Numbered from the stretch's first letter, positions 16,735 through 27,611 are shown. The stretch: DNA of 45,807 nt from Pseudomonas graminis (GCF_004364335.1 NZ_SOCR01000012.1:1-45807), one strand, 5' to 3'. Program-made: numbers and translations. Notes: generated by a model from the sequence alone, not told the origin.

Positions 16735-16951
16735 GCGGTTCGACTAGCCACTGTTAATCATCCAGGTAGTCATGGTTTCAAACGGCGGCCTGGACGCCGA
16801 TCAACCAGTGGCCGGCATTGCAAATCCAGATCGTGCCAAACCCGACTATTGGCGCTGGGGAGTTGACCGAAAGAATGAACAGTCTGGCCATGCTTCAGGC
16901 GAACATTTGATTGGGTGACGGTCAGTTTGAGGTATCTGCATTGGAGATGAT

Positions 16952-16975
16952 CGCTATATATTTAATAACATAGCG
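16952..16975. promoter_or_regulatory. ModE-type operator upstream of the M24 gene
   Basis: CGCTATAT, seven bases, then AACATAGCG: 24 bases in total, ending 29 bases before the GTG start. The recalled E. coli modA operator has the same length and form (CGTTATAT, seven bases, TACATAACG). A possible promoter, TTGGAG (16941-16946) and TAATAA (16963-16968, spacing 16), would put the -10 box inside the site, consistent with repression by molybdate-loaded ModE. The identical arms recur at 18833-18856. Confidence 0.62.
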
Positions 16976-17004
16976 AATGACGTCAGCCAGCAGAGGAACA
17001 GGCC

Positions 17005-17664
17005 GTGAATGCACCATCTAAAGAGGCTGTCGGTTCAGCCTATAGCATCGAGGCCATGTGCCACGCCCAGGCCATGACCTGGGAAGCGATTCGTTTGCTG
17101 TCGACGCGTATCCAGCCAGGGATGCGAGAGTCCGAAGCAAGAGAACTTGGCAAAGAGGTTCTCGCGAAGCTCGAAATGCAGCGTATCTGGCATCCGTTGC
17201 TGGTTCGTTTCGGTGTCAATACGCTCAAGACGTTCAAGCAACGCTCCGAGGGTGACCCGGTTCTGGGCGAAAACGATATTTTTTTCATTGATATGGGCGC
17301 TGTGTGGCAGGGCCACGAGGGCGATGCGGGTGAAACCTTCACTACCGGGGATGATCCGGAAATGAAGGCCTGCGCCGCAGCGGCCAAAACCTTGTTCGAT
17401 CGGGTTCAAGCACGTTGGAAAAATGATCGCATCGCAGGACTTGAGCTGTATCGATACGCCGAACAACAGGCGGAGGACATGGGCTGGAAGTTAAACCTCA
17501 GTATCAAGGGCCACCGCGTGAGCGATTTTCCACATGCCATTCACCGTGGCGGCGACCTGGGTGATCTGGAGCAATGCCCGAATGCCGGATTGTGGATTCT
17601 GGAGATCCAGATTGCCCATCCAGGCAAGCCCTATGGCGCATTCTATGAAGACCTGCTGGCTTAA
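17005..17664 (+). CDS. M24-family peptidase-like protein (Xaa-Pro aminopeptidase fold)
   Basis: A 219-residue single-domain member of the pita-bread metallopeptidase family. The five metal ligands are all present: D96 (FIDMG), D107 (EGDAGETF), H177 (FPHAIH), E200 (ILEIQI) and E215 (FYEDLL). The family's N-terminal creatinase domain is missing, and the chain stops right after the last ligand. It may cleave an N-terminal residue or hydrolyse a small amide such as a creatine-like compound. GTG 17005 is used, with AGAGGAAC about ten bases upstream. It is the first gene of a group with a gamma-glutamylcyclotransferase-like protein and a molbindin, behind a ModE-type site. The link to molybdenum is inferred from that context only. 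Confidence 0.83.
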   Translation: MNAPSKEAVGSAYSIEAMCHAQAMTWEAIRLLSTRIQPGMRESEARELGKEVLAKLEMQRIWHPLLVRFGVNTLKTFKQRSEGDPVLGENDIFFIDMGAVWQGHEGDAGETFTTGDDPEMKACAAAAKTLFDRVQARWKNDRIAGLELYRYAEQQAEDMGWKLNLSIKGHRVSDFPHAIHRGGDLGDLEQCPNAGLWILEIQIAHPGKPYGAFYEDLLA

Positions 17665-17691
17665 CCATTTGTGTCCAATGAAGAGAACTCA

Positions 17692-18045
17692 ATGAACGAT
17701 TCCACTGCATCTCCCGTGCTTTTGTTTTCTTACGGCACGCTGCAAGACAAAGCGGTACAGCTTGCGAACTTTGGTCGTGAACTAGTCGGCGATGCCGACC
17801 ATATGCTCAGCTATTCGCAATCCTGGGTCGAAATCACAGACGCCGAAGTGCTGGCGGCGAGTGGTAAGACTCACCATCCGATCATCGCGCCCAGTCTTGA
17901 TGTCGAGGACCAGGTGGCGGGGACCGTATTCCAGATTACAGAGCAGGAGCTTGCGGCGGCTGACGCCTATGAAGTTGCAGATTACAAGCGGGTGTCGGTG
18001 GCATTGGCATCGGGATTAACGGCCTGGGTATACATCCAGGCGTAA
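17692..18045 (+). CDS. Gamma-glutamylcyclotransferase-like protein (AIG2/GGCT fold)
   Basis: 117 residues with the hallmark SYGTLQ near the N-terminus (LLFSYGTL), which forms the substrate loop, and a glutamate in AADAYEVADYKRV at the position of the catalytic acid. GTVFQIT and AWVYIQ are the core strands. Family members release 5-oxoproline from gamma-glutamyl amines or peptides. ATG 17692 is preferred because GAAGAGA (17680-17686) lies just before it; an in-frame GTG at 17671 lacks a site. It begins 27 bases after the M24 gene and is likely co-transcribed with it; both would act on small amide bonds. The natural substrate is unknown. Confidence 0.85.
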   Translation: MNDSTASPVLLFSYGTLQDKAVQLANFGRELVGDADHMLSYSQSWVEITDAEVLAASGKTHHPIIAPSLDVEDQVAGTVFQITEQELAAADAYEVADYKRVSVALASGLTAWVYIQA

Positions 18046-18135
18046 TTCTTCAGCGCTATGGTTGCATTCACCCAACGCGCGTCCTGATTATGGCGGGTAA
18101 CTTGTAACTCCTCTCTGATAAAAGGTAATCGGCCA

Positions 18136-18564
18136 ATGAAGGTCAGTGCACGCAACGTTTTCAAGGGTACGGTCAGTGAAGTTCAGAATGGCACCGTCAA
18201 TGCTGAAGTGGTGCTGACCCTCGCCGGCGGTGAGAAATTAGTGGCAGTGGTCACTTTGGCAAGTATCGAGAGCCTGGGCATTGCCGTCGGCAAGGAAGCC
18301 ATTGCTCTGATAAAGGCGCCTTGGGTAATGCTGATGACTGAGTCCAGCGGTATTCGCCTTTCAGCGCGCAACTGCCTGGAAGGGAAGGTCAGCCGAGTCA
18401 GCGAGGGTTCGGTCAATTCCGAAGTGGTTATTCAATTGTCGGGAGGCACGGAAGTGTTTTCCATTGTCACCCGCGAAGCGGTCGAGGAGCTGGGACTTAA
18501 GCCTGGTGTCAGTGCCACCGCAGTGATCAAGGCCTCTCACGTTGTGCTGGGTGTACCCGCCTGA
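18136..18564 (+). CDS. Molbindin: molybdate-binding protein with two Mop/TOBE repeats
   Basis: 142 residues made of two tandem Mop domains. Repeat one starts KVSARNVFKGTVSEVQNGTV and ends AIALIKAPWVMLM; repeat two starts RLSARNCLEGKVSRVSEGSV and ends ATAVIKASHVVLG. SARN, the G-x-V turn and the final IKA strand are the standard markers. Di-Mop proteins assemble into hexameric or trimeric rings that store molybdate or tungstate in the cytoplasm. It lies 90 bases behind the cyclotransferase gene and may share its transcript. The presence of a molybdate-storage gene between two ModE-type boxes is strong context for molybdenum control of this locus. Confidence 0.92.
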   Translation: MKVSARNVFKGTVSEVQNGTVNAEVVLTLAGGEKLVAVVTLASIESLGIAVGKEAIALIKAPWVMLMTESSGIRLSARNCLEGKVSRVSEGSVNSEVVIQLSGGTEVFSIVTREAVEELGLKPGVSATAVIKASHVVLGVPA

Positions 18565-18572
18565 TTGTCTGT

Positions 18573-18602
18573 GATTCGCCGGTTTATCTGTACCGGTGAA
18601 TC
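18573..18602. terminator. Hairpin after the molbindin gene
   Basis: GATTCGCCGGT pairs with ACCGGTGAATC (eleven pairs, one of them G-U) around an eight-base loop, starting nine bases after the stop codon. No T-run follows, so it may act as a Rho-assisted end or as 3' protection. Confidence 0.5.
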
Positions 18603-18832
18603 AACTCCCCTTAATACGTGGTTTCGGCTTTTTTGATGCCAAGTTGCGGCGCTCCTCGAGAGCGTCGATGCACCACGAGCGACATCCTTCCATTCCCCTG
18701 AAGGCTCGCCTTCCCACGGTGACGCCTGCCCGGTTGGCACCGGTGCTGCTCCAGGCGTGCATCCTCTCGCAAGGTTCTCTGAACACACTGAATGCAGCCA
18801 AGAAATCAACGGGCTGTTGTCGCAATGCCTTT
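18603..18832. other. Non-coding spacer, nothing recognised
   Basis: Short open frames on both strands here show no family resemblance or ribosome binding site. A local inverted repeat, CGCTC-CTCGA-GAGCG, is seen near 18650-18665. I see no further feature. Confidence 0.4.
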
Positions 18833-18856
18833 CGCTATGTTGTTATCTATATAGCG
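18833..18856. promoter_or_regulatory. Second ModE-type operator
   Basis: Read on the minus strand, this site is CGCTATAT, seven bases, AACATAGCG: the same arms in all 17 arm positions as the site at 16952-16975, with a different centre and the opposite orientation. It ends 25 bases before the start of the small gene at 18882. Confidence 0.62.
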
Positions 18857-18881
18857 AACAATTGTGGTGAGCAGGATTTTG

Positions 18882-19148
18882 ATGAGTGACAGAACCTACC
18901 CTTACAGCGCCTGGCTGCTGACACGGAATTTCCAGTTGCTGGAAGTCGAACTCGTGGGCCAAGGGTTCGCTAACAGCGCATATGACCGCACTGATAAAGG
19001 CCGTAACTACCACTTTGACGAGCTTTTCCTCACAAAAGCTGAAGCCGTTGCTTTCGGTGAGGCCAAGCTTGCAGCGCTTGCCGGGGAGCTGGAGAGACGT
19101 CAGGAAGGATTGGTGAAGCGACGGTTAGAGTTGCAGCGGTGTAAATGA
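18882..19148 (+). CDS. Small conserved-looking protein of unknown function
   Basis: 88 residues, family not recognised. The front half is an alpha/beta-like stretch (YPYSAWLLTRNFQLLEVELVGQ) with several aromatic residues; the back half is a charged helix (EAVAFGEAKLAALAGELERRQEGLVKRR) likely to form a coiled coil. No signal peptide or metal motif is seen. ATG 18882 was chosen because AGGA lies five bases upstream; an in-frame GTG at 18864 sits close to the operator. The ModE-type box directly in front suggests molybdate-responsive expression. Confidence 0.75.
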   Translation: MSDRTYPYSAWLLTRNFQLLEVELVGQGFANSAYDRTDKGRNYHFDELFLTKAEAVAFGEAKLAALAGELERRQEGLVKRRLELQRCK

Positions 19149-19423
19149 AGTTCGCTTGGACAGAGGGCGTCTGATCAGGGTCGGATGCTGCCGATGGCAT
19201 AGGTAGCCTTGATAGCTTATGCGCAACGTCGGGCCGCGATCTGGCTGCAGTCAGAACCGCAATGAATACAGTGCTGACTGAACCGAACCTGACTGAACAA
19301 GCCCGTCAGGAGGTCAACACTTTTTAATTTATCAAGGACATAGTCAGAACCAATTCAGGAATCAAGGGCTCTAGCCGTAGGCTTTCACTCTCAGAACAAC
19401 CAAAAACAGAGAGAGAGACCGAG

Positions 19424-20950
19424 ATGTACTTACCCCGATCCCCTATCGCAGCCAGCCTGATTGGCGCGAGCCTGATGGTCAGTTCTGCAGCGTACGCAGA
19501 CACCCTGACTCGCGACAACGGCGCCGCTGTCGGCGACAACCAGAGCTCCCAGACCGCCGGCCCAAACGGTCCGGTCCTCCTGCAAGATGTGCAATTGCTG
19601 CAAAAGCTTCAGCGCTTTGATCGTGAACGCATTCCGGAGCGTGTCGTGCATGCGCGCGGTACGGGCGTGCACGGTGAATTCGTTGCTTCCGACGACGCCT
19701 CCGATCTGAGCAAGGCCACGGTCTTCCGCAAAGGCGAGCACACCCCGGTATTCGTGCGGTTTTCAGCGGTCGTCCACGGCAACCACTCCCCTGAAACCCT
19801 GCGTGACCCCCGCGGCTTTGCCACCAAGTTCTACACGGCCGACGGCAATTGGGACCTGGTCGGGAACAACTTCCCGACGTTTTTCATCCGCGACGCGATC
19901 AAGTTCCCGGACATGGTTCACGCCTTCAAGCCTGACCCGCGCACCAACCTTGACGACGACTCCCGACGTTTCGACTTCTTCTCCCACGTCCCGGAAGCCA
20001 CGCGCACGTTGACCTTGCTGTACTCCAACGAAGGCACACCCGCCAGCTATCGCACCATGGACGGCAACGGCGTACATGCCTACAAACTGGTGAACGCCAA
20101 GGGCGAAGTCAACTATGTGAAGTTTCACTGGAAAAGCCTGCAGGGCCTGAAAAACCTCGATCCCAAGCAGGTCGCGGAAGTGCAGTCCAAGGACTACAGC
20201 CACCTGACCCACGATCTGGTGGGCGCCATCAACAAGGGCGATTTTCCGAAGTGGGACCTGTACGTCCAGGTGGTCAAGCCTGCAGACCTGGCGAAGTTCG
20301 ATTTCGACCCGCTGGACGCCACCAAAATCTGGCCCAATATTCCCGAGCGCAAAATCGGCCAGATGGTCCTGAACAAGAACGTGGATAACTACTTCCAGGA
20401 AACCGAGCAGGTCGCCATGGCGCCCGCCAACGTCGTGCCGGGTATCGAGCCTTCGGAAGACCGCCTGCTGCAAGGCCGGGTATTTTCCTATGCTGACACC
20501 CAGCTCTATCGCGTCGGCCCTAATGTGCTGAGCCTCCCGATCAACGCGCCACGGGTCAAGGTCAACAACGGCAACCAGGACGGCCCGCTCAATACCGGTC
20601 ATACCACGACCGGCGTGAACTACGAGCCAAGCCGACTCAATCCGCGTCCAGCGGTTGAAGAAGCACGCTACAGCCAACTGCCGTTGTCCGGCAGCACGCA
20701 GCAAGCCAAGATCCAGAAAGAGCAGAACTTCAAGCAGGCGGGCGACTTGTACCGTTCCTACAGCGAGAAGGACCGTAAGGATCTGATTCAGAGCTTCGGT
20801 GAGTCCCTGGCGATCACCGATACCGAGAGCAAGAACATCATGCTGTCGTTCCTCTACAAAGCAGATCCGGAATACGGTACTGGCGTAACCAAAGTTGCCA
20901 ATGGCGATCTGGCCAAGGTCAAGCAACTGGCCGCTGCACTGCAGGACTGA
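19424..20950 (+). CDS. katB: Periplasmic haem catalase KatB
   Basis: A 508-residue small-subunit monofunctional catalase that splits hydrogen peroxide. The signal peptide (residues 1-25, cut after AYA) places it in the periplasm. The catalytic residues are H76 (ERVVHARGTG), N148 (VGNNFPTFF) and the haem ligand Y356 (RVFSYADTQLYR). The conserved VRFS and RDPRGFATKFYT segments are intact. The start is supported by GAGAGAGACC before ATG. It is followed at 53 bases by an exported ankyrin protein, the same order as katB-ankB in P. aeruginosa, where the pair is induced by peroxide through OxyR. I could not find a convincing OxyR site in the 275 bases upstream. Codon use is like the core genes. Confidence 0.95.
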   Translation: MYLPRSPIAASLIGASLMVSSAAYADTLTRDNGAAVGDNQSSQTAGPNGPVLLQDVQLLQKLQRFDRERIPERVVHARGTGVHGEFVASDDASDLSKATVFRKGEHTPVFVRFSAVVHGNHSPETLRDPRGFATKFYTADGNWDLVGNNFPTFFIRDAIKFPDMVHAFKPDPRTNLDDDSRRFDFFSHVPEATRTLTLLYSNEGTPASYRTMDGNGVHAYKLVNAKGEVNYVKFHWKSLQGLKNLDPKQVAEVQSKDYSHLTHDLVGAINKGDFPKWDLYVQVVKPADLAKFDFDPLDATKIWPNIPERKIGQMVLNKNVDNYFQETEQVAMAPANVVPGIEPSEDRLLQGRVFSYADTQLYRVGPNVLSLPINAPRVKVNNGNQDGPLNTGHTTTGVNYEPSRLNPRPAVEEARYSQLPLSGSTQQAKIQKEQNFKQAGDLYRSYSEKDRKDLIQSFGESLAITDTESKNIMLSFLYKADPEYGTGVTKVANGDLAKVKQLAAALQD

Positions 20951-21003
20951 CCGACCGCCCCGACCCGTTTGCACGGCGGGCCGGGGTTTCTGGAGGACAT
21001 CAC

Positions 21004-21558
21004 ATGCGCAGAACCTTTTATGCGTTGTTGCTGTGTATGACGGCGAGCGTGGTCCACGCCGGCCCGTCAGATAGCGGCAGCACCGCCGACACCCAGGCAC
21101 AACTCAAGGAGCTGTTTTTCCAGGCCGCCCGAGACGGCCGCCAGGACATGCTCAACGAGTTCATCAATGCCAAATTCGATCTGAACGTACAGGATGAAAA
21201 AGGCTACACCGCGCTGATTCTCGCCGCCTACCACGGCCAACAACCGGCCGTGACCCAACTGCTGAACGCTGGCGCTGATCCCTGCGCCAAGGATTTGAGG
21301 GGCAACACGGCATTGATGGGGGCGATCTTCAAAGGCGAACTCAGCATCGCGCGGCAACTGGTCGCCGCTAACTGTGCGCCCGATCAACGCAATAATGCGG
21401 GTCAGACGGCCGCCATGTACGCGGCGCTGTTCCATCGCAAGGATGTTCTTGACGCACTGGCCGCCAAAGGCGCGGATCTCAATGCAACGGACTCTATGGG
21501 CAACCAGGTGCAGAACCTGGAGCGCGGCGAGTTTCAGCCATTGCCGGCGAGCAGGTGA
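21004..21558 (+). CDS. ankB: Exported ankyrin-repeat protein AnkB
   Basis: 184 residues. A signal peptide (MRRTFYALLLCMTASVVHA) is followed by about four ankyrin repeats: QAARDGRQDMLNEFINAKFD, EKGYTALILAAYHGQQPAVT, LRGNTALMGAIFKGELSIAR and NAGQTAAMYAALFHRKDVLD, each with the usual loop D or N and LL or AL helix ends. Periplasmic ankyrin proteins of this type help KatB-type catalases reach full activity in Pseudomonas. GGAGG just before the ATG is a strong ribosome binding site. It lies directly after the catalase gene and is clearly its operon partner. Confidence 0.92.
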   Translation: MRRTFYALLLCMTASVVHAGPSDSGSTADTQAQLKELFFQAARDGRQDMLNEFINAKFDLNVQDEKGYTALILAAYHGQQPAVTQLLNAGADPCAKDLRGNTALMGAIFKGELSIARQLVAANCAPDQRNNAGQTAAMYAALFHRKDVLDALAAKGADLNATDSMGNQVQNLERGEFQPLPASR

Positions 21559-21591
21559 CTGAGGCAAATGCATCCTTCAGCCCGGATGCGA

Positions 21592-21996
21592 TCAGTCTTC
21601 TTCCAGCCAGAACCGCAACGGTTTGCCCTGGGCAGGCCAGAGCCGCAACTGATCGATCGGCGAAATATCCCATCGCTGCACCTTGCCCATCGCTTCGAGG
21701 AAGCGATGTTCCTGCTCCATCAGCGCCGGCGCGCACCGTTTGCGGGTGCTGCCGACCGGGCCGAAGGTGATCGCATTGCCTTGCAACTGGTATGACGCGA
21801 ACCAGTGATTGCAACCGGCGTTGCCGTAGGCGCGGCCGTCGCTGCCCAAGGTCATTGTCAGGCGGCTGTTGTCGATCAACGGCCGTTCACCGATCCATTC
21901 CAGCACGTAGCCGTGGTCCTGTTTGAGAGCCTCGGTTTTGGTCGCACAGCCCGCCAGCAGCGTGGCCGCCAGCAGTGTCAGCAAAAGCGGTTTCAT
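21592..21996 (-). CDS. META-domain lipoprotein, HslJ-like
   Basis: 134 residues. The lipoprotein signal MKPLLLTLLAATLLAGC predicts lipidation at C17. The META domain follows, with WIGERPLIDNSRLTMTLGSDG, then GRAYGNAGCNHWFASYQLQG (the GxxGCN signature) and the helix MEQEHRFLEAMGKVQRW. HslJ in E. coli is an outer-membrane heat-inducible protein tied to novobiocin resistance. Here it is the second gene of a two-gene unit; its ATG overlaps the upstream gene's stop by four bases (ATGA). Confidence 0.9.
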   Translation of the reverse strand: MKPLLLTLLAATLLAGCATKTEALKQDHGYVLEWIGERPLIDNSRLTMTLGSDGRAYGNAGCNHWFASYQLQGNAITFGPVGSTRKRCAPALMEQEHRFLEAMGKVQRWDISPIDQLRLWPAQGKPLRFWLEED

Positions 21997-22430
21997 GCAG
22001 CTTTCTTCGCGCAGGCAGGGCAGAGGTGGTTTTCGCCGACGACCTTCCAGCCCAGCTCCTCGATGCGCGCGGTGGCGGCGGGTTTAAGGGCTTTTTTGCC
22101 GTCCTTGCCGTCAACCATGAATTCGATGTCGCGCTCTTTGCCGCAGTCGTTGCAGTTGACTTTCCACTGATGGATCGCCAGTTCGGTGAACGCCGGGCCA
22201 TTGGCGACGGCCACCCACTGACCGGTCGGGTTGATCAGGTGGCGGACTTTTTCCACGTTCAGGCGCATGAACAGCTCTTTGCTGCCTTTGACGGTGACCA
22301 GCAGCACATCGTCGGGCTTGATCGAGCCGCCGTTGCCGGTCACTTGATAGCGACCGACGGCCAGGCTGCGGCATTCGATCAGGGTGTGTTGCGGGGTGAG
22401 CATGCTGTAACGGAAATCGTGTTCGGCCAT
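21993..22430 (-). CDS. Conserved protein with C-terminal zinc-ribbon cysteines
   Basis: 145 residues, function unknown. The N-terminal part looks like beta strand (DFRYSMLTPQHTLIECRSLAVGRYQVTG). The C-terminal part carries two cysteine pairs, CNDC and CPAC, about 45 residues apart, suited to binding one zinc. ATG 22430 was chosen: GGAG lies seven bases upstream and MAEHDFRYS is the natural beginning, whereas an in-frame upstream ATG (22454) has no site. Translational coupling to the HslJ-like gene suggests related roles. No signal peptide is seen, so it is cytoplasmic. Confidence 0.82.
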   Translation of the reverse strand: MAEHDFRYSMLTPQHTLIECRSLAVGRYQVTGNGGSIKPDDVLLVTVKGSKELFMRLNVEKVRHLINPTGQWVAVANGPAFTELAIHQWKVNCNDCGKERDIEFMVDGKDGKKALKPAATARIEELGWKVVGENHLCPACAKKAA

Positions 22431-22515
22431 GGGGGTCTCCAAATAGGCGCGCATGCTAACACTTTAGAGGATGAATTCTCCCGGACGACGACCCTGTGAC
22501 CGGGAGCACGCGCGC

Positions 22516-23502
22516 TCACTGCACCAGATTCTGCGGGCTGCCCGCTGCCCAACCGGTGATGTTATCCAGCGTAGTCTGGGCGATGGCGCCGAGGGCTTCT
22601 TTGGTCAGAAACGCCTGATGGGCGGTAATCACCACATTGGGGAATGTCAGCAGGCGCGCCAGCACATCGTCCTGCAGCGGCAGGTCCGAGCGGTCCTCGA
22701 AAAACAGCTGCGCTTCCTCTTCATAAACGTCCAGCCCGAGGTAGCCCAACTGGCCGCTCTTGAGCGCGTCGATCAGCGCTGGCGTATTCACCAAAGCGCC
22801 GCGCCCGGTATTGATCAGCATCGCGCCGTGCTGCATGCGCGACAGTGAGTCCGGGTTGATCAGGTGCCGGGTGTGGTCGTTGAGCGGGCAATGCAGGCTG
22901 ACGATCTGGGCTTCGGCGAGCAGTTCGTCGAGGGGCAGGTAGCGGGCGCCCAGCGCTTCGACCAACGGGTTCGGGTAGGGATCGTAGGCCAGCAGGTTGC
23001 AGCCGAAGCCCGCCATGATCCGCGCGAATGTCGCCCCGATCTGCCCGGTGCCGACCACGCCGACGGTCTTGCCCACCAGATCGAAACCGGTCAGGCCGTG
23101 CAGGCTGAAATCGCCGTCGCGGGTGCGGTTATAGGCGCGGTGCAAATGGCGGTTCAGCGAGAGGATCAACGCCACCGCATGTTCGGCGACGGCGTGGGGC
23201 GAGTAGGCCGGAACCCGCACGACGGTGAGGCCCAGGCGCTTGGCGACGGCCAGGTCGACGTGATTGAAACCGGCCGAGCGCAGCGCGATCAGCTGGGTGC
23301 CGCCTGCGGCCAGTTGCTCCAGCACCGGGGCGCTCAGGTCATCGTTGATGAAGGCGCAGACCACTTCGTATTGATCGGCCAGGGCGACGGTGTCGAGCGT
23401 CAACCGCGCCGGCTGGAAATGCAATTCGATGTCCGGCGCGATCTGCGCACCAAGAAAGCTTTCGCGGTCGTAGGGCTGGCTGCTGTAGACAAGCGTGCGC
23501 AT
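22516..23502 (-). CDS. ldhA: D-lactate dehydrogenase, fermentative type
   Basis: 328 residues of the D-2-hydroxyacid dehydrogenase family, which reduces pyruvate to D-lactate with NADH. The NAD fold starts at GKTVGVVGTGQIGATFARIM, followed by YDPYPNP. The substrate arginine is in LINTGRGALVN, the glutamate in LDVYEEEA, and the catalytic histidine in ITAHQAFLTKEAL. RSAGFNHVDL and VPAYSPHAVAEHAV are typical of the LdhA subgroup. ATG 23502 has AAGG just upstream; the longer open frame runs into repeats. It lies next to gacS, as in P. aeruginosa. Confidence 0.93.
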   Translation of the reverse strand: MRTLVYSSQPYDRESFLGAQIAPDIELHFQPARLTLDTVALADQYEVVCAFINDDLSAPVLEQLAAGGTQLIALRSAGFNHVDLAVAKRLGLTVVRVPAYSPHAVAEHAVALILSLNRHLHRAYNRTRDGDFSLHGLTGFDLVGKTVGVVGTGQIGATFARIMAGFGCNLLAYDPYPNPLVEALGARYLPLDELLAEAQIVSLHCPLNDHTRHLINPDSLSRMQHGAMLINTGRGALVNTPALIDALKSGQLGYLGLDVYEEEAQLFFEDRSDLPLQDDVLARLLTFPNVVITAHQAFLTKEALGAIAQTTLDNITGWAAGSPQNLVQ

Positions 23503-23571
23503 GGTTGTACCTTTATAGATGGGCCTGGAGTGACGCGTCGAACGTGGGTGTTGGGCTTGACGCCAATCCAC

Positions 23572-23660
23572 CGTAGGAGCCGGCTTGCTGGCGAACGGGA
23601 TCGGTCAGCGCCATCAATTTAGCCTGACCCACCGCGTTCGCCAGCAAGCCGGCTCCTACG
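23572..23660. repeat. REPIN of the CCGGCTTGCTGGCGAA class
   Basis: Two facing REP units, GTAGGAGCCGGCTTGCTGGC at the left and its reverse complement at the right, enclose a variable 40-base centre. This is the standard REPIN hairpin of fluorescens-group Pseudomonas. It is followed by two copies of a 24-base spacer motif (CGACGATTGCATGCG, then TTGCCGAGA). Confidence 0.9.
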
Positions 23661-23740
23661 GATGGTGTGTGCCCCGACGATTGCATGCGTTGCCGAGATC
23701 CCCCTGTGTGCCCCGACGATTGCATGCGTTGCCGAGATCC

Positions 23741-24435
23741 CTGTAGGAGCGCGCTTGCCCGCGAAGGCGATCTGTCAGTCGACATCTCCGTTTCAGACCC
23801 ACCGCGTTCGCCAGCAAGCCGGCTCCTACGGATTTTGTGTACGCCGACGATTGCATGCGTTGCCGAGATCCCCCTGTGTGCCCCGACGATTGCATGCGTT
23901 GCCGAGATTCCCTGTAGGAGCGCGCTTGCCCGCGAAGGCGATCTGTCAGTCGACTTCTTCGTTTCAGACCCACCGCGTTCGCCAGCAAGCCGGCTCCTAC
24001 GGATTTTGTGTACGCCGACGATTGCATGCGTTGCCGAGATCCCCTGTAGGAGCGCGCTTGCCCGCGAAGGCGGTGGGTCAGTCGACCTCCTCATTGCAGA
24101 ACCACCGCGTTCGCCAGCAAGCCGGCTCCTACGGATTTTGTGTACGCCGATGATTGCATGCGTTGCCGAGATCCCCCTGTGTGCCCCGACGATTGCATGC
24201 GTTGCCGAGATCTCCTGTAGAAGCGCGCTTGCCCGCGAAGGCGGTGGGTCAGTCGACCTCTTCATTGCAGAACCACCGCGTTCGCCAGCAAGCCGGCTCC
24301 TACGGATTTTGTGTACGCCGACGATTGCATGCGCTGCCGAGATCCCTGTAGGAGCGCGCTTGCCCGCGAAGGCGATCTGTCAGTCGACCTCCTCATTGCA
24401 GAACCACCGCGTTCGCCAGCAAGCCGGCTCCTACA
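23741..24435. repeat. Tandem array of mosaic REP units with a 303-base higher-order period
   Basis: Five units each begin with GTAGGAGCGCGCTTGCCCGC and end with the other REP class, TTCGCCAGCAAGCCGGCTCC, so the arms no longer match and do not form a normal REPIN hairpin. Units start at 23741, 23912, 24044, 24215 and 24346. Unit lengths alternate 171, 132, 171, 131 and a 90-base end, depending on whether two or one spacer motifs follow. The pair 171+132 is therefore itself duplicated. Long open frames cross the array on both strands because the unit lengths 171 and 132 are multiples of three; they are not genes. Confidence 0.85.
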
Positions 24436-24500
24436 GGTCATGCGGCTGACCTTGAAACACCGCAGCGTACCCGTCACTCAACGATGCCCTGTGACCCAGA

Positions 24501-27254
<2,754 letters not shown>

Positions 27255-27435
27255 ACTTCTTCTCCAACAACCCGGCACGAATTCGAGCGATTGCTGCGCC
27301 AATGCAGCGTACGACGCGCAATCACTGCGCAGTGTAGTCATTTGCGCTTCGGTCGGGTGGGCCGGATGCCTGCACATGGCTGTCGGATAGCCGCTGATCC
27401 GTCGCCGAATCTGGATGCCATGCCTGTCGTGGACT

Positions 27436-27524
27436 CGTAGGAGCCGGCTTGCTGGCGAACCCACTGGGTCAGTCGACATCTTCTTTTCAGATCCACCGCG
27501 TTCGCCAGCAAGCCGGCTCCTACG
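27436..27524. repeat. REPIN upstream of gacS (CCGGCTTGCTGGCGAA class)
   Basis: Facing REP units GTAGGAGCCGGCTTGCTGGC and its reverse complement with a variable centre. It is followed by two diverged spacer motifs (27540-27608) as in the array beyond the other end of gacS. The 71 bases at 27493-27563 match 23799-23869 with three differences, in the same orientation. Confidence 0.9.
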
Positions 27525-27611
27525 GATTTTATGTACGCCGACGATTGTCTGCGTTGCCGAGATTCATAGGACTTTGTTTACGCCGGCGCTTATGTGCTTT
27601 GCCGAGATCCC

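Noticed and set aside
18603..18832. Possible molybdenum cofactor riboswitch in front of the second ModE-type box
   Set aside because: Several GC-rich inverted repeats are present, but I could not match the known conserved core; there is not enough to claim one.
19195..19220. ATAG-containing stretch upstream of katB as an OxyR site
   Set aside because: Two ATAG half-sites occur 13 bases apart, but OxyR sites need ATAG/CTAT half-sites at 10-11 base steps; the pattern does not fit.
23513..24449. Long open frames on both strands (250 to 260 codons) across the region between ldhA and gacS
   Set aside because: They consist of translated REP units; repeat lengths divisible by three keep the frames open. 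There is no ribosome binding site or family.
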